DNA of 64,000 nucleotides, taken from Fragilariopsis cylindrus CCMP1102. Lineage: Eukaryota > Bacillariophyta > Bacillariophyceae > Bacillariales > Bacillariaceae. The DNA lies in contig FMBT01000304.1 in assembly GCA_900095095.1 (NCBI GenBank), positions 186,001 through 250,000 on the forward strand, read 5' to 3'. Of this stretch, positions 53,630 through 61,824 are shown piece after piece (position 1 is the stretch's first letter; each line of letters starts with the position of its first letter). Both the position numbers and the translations under genes were made by a program. The notes below the pieces were generated by a model. The model saw nothing but the letters and a program-made list of their open reading frames with translations, was not told where the DNA came from and searched no databases.

Positions 53630-56290
53630 CTGGTGGGAAGCTTCTGCTTGTGCTTGGAGTTGTCGTCTCATGTTATCATTATTAATACGGCCAAATTCAG
53701 CTTGTTGAGAACGACGCTGCGTGCCACGATTATTATTATTTGTATTAATACAGCGTTGGTTTTGATGATTACTACTATTATTTTTACGGCTGGTGGTGGT
53801 GGTGGTAGTGGTGGTAGTGTTGTTGTTATTACTATTAGTAGTAGTACTAGTAGCAGCAGCAGCAGTAGTAGCAGCAGCAGTAGCAGTAGTAGTAGTAGTA
53901 GTGGTAGTAGTAGTGGTATTTCTGCGTTGTTGGCGGATTCGATGACGCACAGTAGTGGATGGGGTTCTTTTTCTTTTCTTCTGTTCTTGACTAGGATTGT
54001 TACGATTAGTAAGAGAAGGTAACAACAATTCTTTATCACAATCATTGCCATTTTTTCTTACGAATGAGGGAAGAATATGTTTTGACCATGTTGATACTAC
54101 CCAATTCAGTGCTTTATTCTTTCCATTTTTAAAACAAAAAGAAACCCTCTCTCTAAGTACTTTAATACATTCATCATGATATATTTTAAGATCATTATTT
54201 GTTATTAAATCAAAATCTTCTGGTAATGATAATGATACATGCTTTTCTAAGTATCTAAATATTGGACACCAATGTAGTTTGAACGTTGTTCTTAATGTAG
54301 TTGTTGGTAGTGATTTCGGCTTCAAATTTCTAAAGGGACGAATGCGTTTCCCAGTTGTTGATGCATCCATACCACAGAACCAAAAAACAATACCAGCTTT
54401 TAGAGTAGCTGCTGTAGGAAAAGAGAAATGTTCGGGGACAAAATAAAAATGTCCACCATATGTAAATAGCATATCTGCTGCTACACCTGCAGTTTGTACC
54501 TGAGATGTTGCTGCTGCTGATGCAGATACATTATTGGCACTACCACTACCACCTAGGCGTTCAACAAGGTTTTCAATTCGCTCATCAAGATTTTCATTGT
54601 ATCTTCGTTCAACCTCAGTAAACATCATTTGAATACGTTCATTTGTAGGATGGCCTGATTCTAAAGCACGGTCCTCAAACTCATCATGAATAGCTGCTCT
54701 AAGTTCAGCTGTTTGTGATTGTTGATTATCTCTAAACTCTTTAACAATACCAAGAACTTCCTGGATTGATCGTGCGTGATTAATGTGCGGGGGAATACCA
54801 GTTGTAACTGTCATTACACCATTGGTTGGATCAAGAGTAACAAGAGTTTTTAATCTGTCTAATAATTGACGGTTTAGATGATGAAGAATACTAATATTAT
54901 TGAAATGATGACCAGGTATCTTCGTCATTTGTTCTCGTAATGAGTTTGAATGATAGACAAAACAAGCAAAAGATCGTACCAAGATAGGTACAAAACATTG
55001 ATGTTCTTCAAGAATACCCCCAAACATAATGTCCATACCACTTTTAATGTCATCATTTTTCATTGGATTAGTCATATTCCAATGTGGGGGCAACGTATCA
55101 AATTGATCTGAGTTGGCATCTAATCCGCTCAAAACTCGACCAAGATATTGATCTCCCACACTCCCAAAGTGCCAATAACAGTCTAATACCTTTCCTATAC
55201 TCCATTCACCTCTTCTAGCAATTGAATTGAGTGACGGTGGGACTGTTGTACCAGCAACAGCATAAGTAGATGATCCTTTGCGAAAGCTATAAGCATTGAG
55301 TCGTTTTTCTTCCATGTGATTTTCAACTTCTTCTTTATGAGGTGCTACAACTGAAATAAGTTCTTCACAGTAATTAGCAGAAGCTGTACCATCCTTAACA
55401 CCTTTGTTTAGGAATAATTTGCTGTTTCCCTTCAACTTTTCTTCTCCCCGTAATGAAATCCAAATGCATAACCCTGTCCAAAAGCATAAACGCCAATCAT
55501 AAGGATTAGCAAATATATTCTTTTCTGATAAGCGTTCAGCATTTTTATCTGCTTTTGAGTCATCATATTTCACAACAATAGAATCAACACCACGGCTAAA
55601 ATTGCCAAAATGAAGTGGATCTATTGACGCTGATCTTGCCATACAGTTCCACTGAGACAACGTCCAGAACCAAACCATGATATTGTTTGTATCTAATGCC
55701 CATTGTAAAACCAGAACATATAGTGTCATTGGAATTGGATCACTAGTGTTATCTTCCGTATTTCCTTTCTTCTTTGCATTTGTAAACTCTTTTTTATATC
55801 CTTTAGGGAATTTTTCAATCTTTCTATAAAAGGATATAGGAAGTGGTTTGTCCGCAGTCTTAGATCCCCACATAATAGCATCCTTGTACTTTCTAAGATC
55901 ATCCCAACTCTTCAATTTTTTATCGGGTTTCGTCTTGGTCTTCGTCAAGAAGTACAGAAAATATTCAGCATTCAGTCCATCATAGACAAGATCTTTCTTG
56001 TATTTACCTTTAAAGAAATACTTTGTTTTGTCATGCTGATCAGCTGTGCTTACATCATCTACACCAATTGCATAATATTCAGGGAGATGTTCCTTCCAAT
56101 ATTTCATGATTGCATTAAGTCTGTTACGATAATTGGTCCTACACTTGTCATCCATATCATACTTTGCTGTTTCGTTACACATTTCCTTATGGTCGTCGGG
56201 TAGAGCTAAACTTGCTCCAATAATAGGAGCACTATCATTAGTGTTTCTATCATGAGCATAGTAGCGACCTGTTTGTGTTCCATTTGGCAT
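53627..56290 (-). CDS. Crypton-like tyrosine recombinase, unit 4
   Basis: 887 codons, identical in translation to units 2 and 3. As the outermost unit on the 5' side, its upstream region ends in unique host DNA. Any transcript specific to this copy could be recognised by that junction. Confidence 0.85.
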   Translation of the reverse strand: MPNGTQTGRYYAHDRNTNDSAPIIGASLALPDDHKEMCNETAKYDMDDKCRTNYRNRLNAIMKYWKEHLPEYYAIGVDDVSTADQHDKTKYFFKGKYKKDLVYDGLNAEYFLYFLTKTKTKPDKKLKSWDDLRKYKDAIMWGSKTADKPLPISFYRKIEKFPKGYKKEFTNAKKKGNTEDNTSDPIPMTLYVLVLQWALDTNNIMVWFWTLSQWNCMARSASIDPLHFGNFSRGVDSIVVKYDDSKADKNAERLSEKNIFANPYDWRLCFWTGLCIWISLRGEEKLKGNSKLFLNKGVKDGTASANYCEELISVVAPHKEEVENHMEEKRLNAYSFRKGSSTYAVAGTTVPPSLNSIARRGEWSIGKVLDCYWHFGSVGDQYLGRVLSGLDANSDQFDTLPPHWNMTNPMKNDDIKSGMDIMFGGILEEHQCFVPILVRSFACFVYHSNSLREQMTKIPGHHFNNISILHHLNRQLLDRLKTLVTLDPTNGVMTVTTGIPPHINHARSIQEVLGIVKEFRDNQQSQTAELRAAIHDEFEDRALESGHPTNERIQMMFTEVERRYNENLDERIENLVERLGGSGSANNVSASAAATSQVQTAGVAADMLFTYGGHFYFVPEHFSFPTAATLKAGIVFWFCGMDASTTGKRIRPFRNLKPKSLPTTTLRTTFKLHWCPIFRYLEKHVSLSLPEDFDLITNNDLKIYHDECIKVLRERVSFCFKNGKNKALNWVVSTWSKHILPSFVRKNGNDCDKELLLPSLTNRNNPSQEQKKRKRTPSTTVRHRIRQQRRNTTTTTTTTTTTATAAATTAAAATSTTTNSNNNNTTTTTTTTTSRKNNSSNHQNQRCINTNNNNRGTQRRSQQAEFGRINNDNMRRQLQAQAEASHQ

Positions 56291-56797
56291 GTTGAGATGA
56301 TAACAATACGATGATTGATATTCTATGAATGAATGACAGTAAATAGTATTTTATGAATGGATGAACCTACAGTAGCTACAGCAGCTAGCTAGTGCAAAGC
56401 AAATTAAAGCGGTGAAAATTCTGAATTTTGTGCGCTGATGGACATTTTTTCTCTAATTTTGGTGGGTAAAACTGTCCCTCTAAGTAATTAATTGTACGCA
56501 GTAAATTAACACTGTGAAAATTCCAAATTTTGTGCGCTGATGGACATTTTTCTTTAGTTTTGGTCAGTACCCTCTAAGTAATTAATAGTACTATAGATTA
56601 AGCAGTATGTGTCTGAAAAGTATACGAGGGGCTGTTCAATTTTGTATACTTTTCACTGAGTACAACCGAGTACTAATAAATTACAGTAGAACTAGTATAA
56701 GAAAGTACACATCAGTACACACTGGTACTTTTGAAAAGTATTCGTATTTGGTATACTTTCTCTAAAAACAAGTGAATCCCGTATACTTTTACGTAAG

Positions 56798-56807
56798 ACT
56801 GTACTGT
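56798..56807. other. Attachment-like 10-bp core, right border
   Basis: ACTGTACTGT after the right inverted arm and TAAG. It is identical to the left-border core at 41438-41447. Confidence 0.75.
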
Positions 56808-57206
56808 AGTAATGCATGTTTACTACTACAACAAAAACTAATAGCAATTACAACCATTCTTAATAAAGAACCAGTAGCGGTATATAGTACAGGAGCAACG
56901 AAGACAATGTACAAGTTTACTATCGAAAATACTTTTGATGTGCTCATAGTATTTTTTTTTTGACATCAAGTAAAGTCAACAATACTAATTCTCTTCAACA
57001 TGTGAACACTTTCACCTTTGTTCTTGCAATCCTTGCCGGTTCCACCGCAGTGAAACCCGCGGCGGTCGTCATAATCACCATGCAAGGTGTTACTAGAAGA
57101 CAATACGGAATGCGTCCTGTACGAAGATGGACGCGGCGAAGAATCTTGGTCTTGTAGGTGTACACACTAACAGTTCCTTGAATGGTTTGGTGATCAATAT
57201 GACATT
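56808..57206. other. Spacer right of the recombinase array
   Basis: No gene is supported. A few coding-like words near 57000-57150 may belong to the start of the following relic. Confidence 0.45.
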
Positions 57207-57820
57207 ATGGATATTGATGGTGTTTCTACAGAAGAACATGAATCAACGGGTGTAATCTTAGGCGAAAGTATTATGAGAGTATCGAAAGGTGGATTCGTGG
57301 AGGAGAATAATGAAGAAGGTAAAGAAGAAATGAGAATGGTTGTACCAACAGATGCGCAACTATTGCCTAAAACTGATGTCCGTCACGCAAGAGCAAGACG
57401 TCGGAACCTTGCAGGTTCTCAACCTGGTACTACTCTCAGAACGTACGTCGTTAGAATTATTGACAAACCTGGTGTCCAGATTGATGCTGACAGTACACAA
57501 TTAATATCTTTGAGGATGATGTATAGCTTTGGTCCCAATATTCTGCCTGCTCAAAGGAGCAAATTATAATTGAACCTGCATACGAGTATGGTGATGGTGG
57601 CATCGTTGATGTTAAAATCGACATCGATTTCGTACAAGGTAACAAATAGGAATAGAAAAAGCAGCTGCTGCAAAGGCAAAAGTATTATTGGTTGGTACCG
57701 AAGGATTAGCGGAACGTTTTGACCTTGTACTTTTCTGAATACATCCAAATACGGGAAACTCAACAATTGGGGTAGTTACTAAATATCAAGCAAAGAGCAC
57801 ATCTCGTTGCTATATTTACA
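57207..57820 (+). pseudogene. M11 (gametolysin-like) peptidase relic
   Basis: The first 110 codons are open (MDIDGVSTEEHE onward) and include RARRRNLAGSQPGTTLRTYVVRI, split here as RARRRNLAG and TYVVRIIDKPGV. This is the 'RRLA ... LVVRVTDxxGV' start of diatom M11 metallopeptidases. Downstream pieces in other frames continue it: EYGDGGIVDVKIDID, a KAAAAKAKVLLVGTEGLAERFDL helix (given as KAKVLLVGTEGLAERF), and a GNSTIG..VTKYQ block that precedes the zinc site in intact members. The HExxH zinc motif is not seen. Stops and frame changes show it is dead. Intact relatives are secreted or cell-wall metalloproteases. Confidence 0.55.
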
Positions 57821-59290
57821 ATAAGAGAGGACTGCTGTCCTAGTACCATTGGTGATCATTTGTCTTTATTAACCACCTTTGCTAGAACAAAGAAGGAAAC
57901 TGCCGAAGAGGTTGATGTCATCGAATGCAATGACACTGTCCCGGACGGTTCTGAATCCATCCCCAATTGACCGGATGGTACAATTGACCATTATGACAAC
58001 ACCACTGGAACAGATACCAACGATGAGGTCAATTCAATAGACAATCACGTCTCTTTCAGCGAACATGTAATGTCTATAGTCATTGCTGAAGTAACGGTTT
58101 TGCACAATTATAAGGAATGGAAGACGTCTATGATGATGATGAACCCAATTTGGTGTGTTGTGCTCATGTTGTTGACCTTGAAGATGACAAGTGTGCCAAT
58201 GTCCCTGACTTCGTCACTGATGCAAACAACATTGCAGAGAAGCAAAGGTTAGATCACGTACTGGGACCATCACTTAGCATTCAGATTTCCCTAACGATTT
58301 TGAACTGATGTTGTATCACACTGCACAAAGAGTCATGCACAATAGCTCTCAAACTGCGTGTATATTTCACTATGTACCTGGCTGTCCTGAGCTTATCAGT
58401 CATACATATGGTCCAAATGGTCCAGAGTCAATCATTGGTTACTCTGATGTATCATGATATAAGTTCAAGATGGCTGGTATCCATGATACCACTACGCTAT
58501 GTCTATTATATCCAATCGTACTGATACCGATGCAATGGTAGCATTGAAACTTTAATTTAATGCTGTGGGATTAAAAGAAATTAACACTTCCACTGTTAAG
58601 ATTCTCAGGGAGGAAAAATAACAGAAATCTTAAACATTGGGAATTCAACTGTCTGAGATACCATATAATGAAAATGGAAATCGGAGCTGACTCCATGATG
58701 ATGACATTCCCTACTAATAACACGCTACTACATCATGTGGTATCATGTGTTGCTATCAACCAAGACTGGCAAAAGCCTAACAGATGGGTCAACAAGATCA
58801 CTAAGAAACTGATTGATACTGACATCACATCTATTGAGATACTCAAATCTATTATTGATAATGGTAATTTGAACGAATGTCTAGATGATTATGACGTTCC
58901 TTGATTACATGCTATTACCATCAGTGGGGTACACCCACATCATGGGCATGCAGGATTTTCATCAGGGTCGATCACAGTAAAATGCCCTATTAACCACATA
59001 CTATATTGATCAAACCCGTCTACGGAGTACGTTGCTTTGTATGGTACCTCACAATAAGTGAACAAGTGGAATGTTCAACACTTGACATCGGTAACATGTT
59101 GCAACAACTTACGCATACCTTTCATTGGATTGTACTTGGCATCGTTATTGTAGCATTTGGCAGTGGTATTCAACACTTCAATAATACATACCCCGCACAG
59201 GTCATTACCATTTCGATTACCATCGTCGCCTGGAAGAATGAAACCCTCCGATCATATTATACTCATGAAAACCCAAATTGATACATTTGA
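57821..59290 (+). other. Unidentified decayed coding region
   Basis: Several coding-like fragments lie on the plus strand in changing frames, for example around 58117-58308, 58668-58904 and 59006-59281. Codon use is non-random, but no domain is recognised. It could be more of the M11 relic, an unrelated dead gene, or an old retroelement. I leave it unassigned. Confidence 0.35.
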
Positions 59291-60205
59291 ATCAATTTTC
59301 GTGTGATTTTACTTTGATTCATGATTGAGTAAAGTACGATTGAGAAACCAACAAATCAATTGGAAGTTACTTGATGTAAAACCTTCTCCGGAACCACAGG
59401 TTGGGTTTTCTTTGAATAACAAATACAAGACAAACCCTGTTATATCTCCAACCATCGACAAATGACGATCATGTGAATGTTTCTTCATCTCAATGCCGTT
59501 TTCACTCCATCGAAAACTATTTTCTTGAGTAACCTGATTGGCTAAGAAATGGTGCGACATCACTGATAAAGTGCTAATACATATGATAACTAGATTCTCT
59601 ATTATTTGATATTAAGGTTGTGATAAGAAATTATGAGTGTTTCATATTCCATTTGCTATCTCCTTCCTTTGATAGGAAAGATGTGATGTAGTTGTTGTAG
59701 TGTGTGTACTACGCTGTAATCATGGTATTCGTGATATATGATGTATACATATGCTATTGGGTCATTTGGGTCATTCAGGTCATACACTTCATTCGCTCTA
59801 GTCCTAGTTCTCTAAGTACTTGTGCTAATATTCGCCCTGAATCAGGCCCAGACTTGGCATATTTCAACGAACAGTTAATTTTGAAATACGCTCTGCTCAA
59901 ACATGATATTAACTCAGAAATGTGTACATTTATGCTCATTTTTTGACATGCGCAAACAACTTTCACAATTACCTGAATGGACACTACATGCTTGAGCAAC
60001 TATCACCGCCCGAAAACGATTGTTCTTGGCACCAAGTCGCAGTGCACATTAATTCCCATGGTACTTATTCTACCAACAGGGGAGCTAGCTGCAGTACCAA
60101 TTTCATCCATAGGGAGCTACCAATTCAAATTGATAGGGGAGGTTGAACCATGTTTTTTAATCTTTAAATAACGATTGTGATGATCCAGATTCAACCACGA
60201 TTATG
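59291..60205. other. Intergenic region, nothing recognised
   Basis: No gene, repeat or motif that I can support. Confidence 0.45.
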
Positions 60206-61505
60206 CGTCAAAATTATGCGTTTCACCCACTTTTGCCCCCAGTCTCGAACCTAGCTTTGACCTGAGTGCTTCTTCTCGTTTTTAACCGAGTAGTGTACCG
60301 ACTTCAGAATTTAGGAATCAAGCTCGGAACCCAGCTCTAGTTCTATATACCGAGTATTGTCCCCACTAAGTACAGTTCCAAGTGGTGGTCCTGGTTCTGC
60401 CTGATTTTTGCTCCTAGTTTAGAGCTAGTTTGGAACCAAGTTCTGTACCCAGTTGTTACCAAATTTGGAACCTGCTTATATCTTCAAGAGGGATCTATTG
60501 ATGAACCAACTGGCGCACTGAGTTCTGTTCCAGTATTCGAACCAAGTTCTTTGCTCAGTTTGGAACCAAGTATACCACCGAGTAATGCACCCAGTTCCAT
60601 CCCAAAATCTTGCTCCGAGCGCTGCCCTAGCCTTTCTCCCAGTGAGGTTCCTATTTCGGATCCTCTTTCGGATCCTAGTTCAAATATAAGCGCAGCACCG
60701 AGTGTTAATCTTCTAGCTATGTGCCTAGTCTGGATCCGAGATGCGCATTGAGTTATGTCAATGCTACCACAATTGCAGGTCCATTCCTGAGTTATACTTG
60801 GACCAAGATTTGATCCAGCTGATGCACCAAGTCCTGTCCCTAGTTTGGAACCGAGAACTGTACCAAGATTTCCCCTACTTTTTACCCGAGAGACGATTCA
60901 AGTACTATCCGTAGTTCAGAACGGGTTCCGAGTGATGAGCCAGGTACTTTACTCGCTTGGAAGCCAGATAGGAACTCAGATCGGAACCCAGCTCAGAACC
61001 CAGTTCTCCTCTAAATGATGGTCCTAGTTCTGAACCAAGTACTTCCCCCAGTTCTATTCCTTGCGAGTATGGATTCCAGTTTGTTTCCAATGCTTCTTCT
61101 AGTTCTGTTCTAGTATCTAGGGGAGCTACCAAATATCTTGATAGGGGAGCTTTCAGAATATAGTATCTATCCGAATTTCGACGGAAGGATTGATCCGAAT
61201 GTCGATCTAAGCAGTATTGATCTAGGAGCTTCTCCTAGTTCTTATCCAAGTGGCGGTCCTAGTTGAGAACCTAGTTGAGAACCTAGTTTAATCCCAACTC
61301 TATGATCCAAGCTGCTCCTAATCTAGCTCTCCGTGTGGTTCCTAGCGCAGAAATGAGAGCTCGGTTCCAAGTTCCATTCCGAGATCTACTCCTAGTCATG
61401 CATTGAGTTATGTTCCCGGTTTGGAACTCAGTTCCATTCTGAGTGCTAATCCAAGTTCCATTCTGAATGAAAATCTGAGAGGTGAGCGCATTTAACAGAG
61501 GAGGC
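60206..61505 (+). pseudogene. Decayed Ser-Pro repeat gene relic
   Basis: Words of the form CCNAGTT(C/T)N recur every 12 bases or so across this stretch. They encode, in drifting frames, Pro-Ser-x-x-Pro-Ser runs such as SLEPSIPPSNAPSS and PSLSPSEVPISDPLSDPSS (60551-60700). Stops are frequent. It resembles the linker of the intact gene at 61825-64000 but lies on the opposite strand. It is therefore a dead relative or inverted duplicate of a Ser-Pro surface-protein gene. The DUF285 part is not visible here. Confidence 0.65.
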
Positions 61506-61824
61506 AAAACAATTTATTGTATACATATAATTCTTTGTATTAACACTACAGTATTAAGATTGACAACTACTGTTTCGTTTAAATGATTGCTTTATCTTTA
61601 TTTCATTTTATTTTGCGTCACAATGGACGGGCTGGGCGACACAGCCGATGTATCTTTTTGGTCCCTTTTGTATGTGTGTGTATGTGCGTTTTACTGTATT
61701 TTGATATATAATTAGAACTGATTGATATTGTAGTTTATTGAAGGATTGAATGTGGATGCGAGTGTTGATGTGTTGATGTTCTTAGTGTGTGTGTGCGGTT
61801 GTGCTGTTTTGAATGTCACAGATC
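61506..61824. other. 3' flank of the BspA-like gene
   Basis: AT-rich, with TG-rich words near 61671-61690. It presumably carries the polyadenylation site of the minus-strand gene. No gene is seen. Confidence 0.45.

Larger units (their letters stand above)
52957..56797 (-). mobile_element. Crypton-like element, unit 4
   Basis: The rightmost unit, 3841 bp. Its right arm GTATACTTTTACG is followed by TAAG and the closing core (56798-56807). The next bases (AGTAATGC) are unlike any unit start, so they are host DNA and mark the original target's right side. Confidence 0.9.
41438..56807 (-). repeat. Four-unit head-to-tail array of a 3.84-kb tyrosine-recombinase element
   Basis: Units run 41438-45275 (3838 bp), 45276-49115 (3840), 49116-52956 (3841) and 52957-56797 (3841), followed by a closing core to 56807. 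All are in the same orientation and almost identical. The few differences are mostly single-base length changes in unit 1, plus one (AACTAGAG for AACTAAGAG) in unit 2. The core ACTGTACTGT occurs at each junction and at both outer borders. The array is consistent with site-specific integration into its own attachment site. Alternatives are unequal crossing-over and assembly duplication. Confidence 0.95.

Noticed and set aside
41438-56807. Array as a retroelement (DIRS-like) because of its tyrosine recombinase
   Set aside because: No reverse transcriptase or RNase H frame exists in the 3.84-kb unit, and its ends are core plus inverted arms.
57821-59290. Old retroelement remains
   Set aside because: No fragment carried a clear family signature; assignment would be guesswork, so it is left as an unidentified relic.
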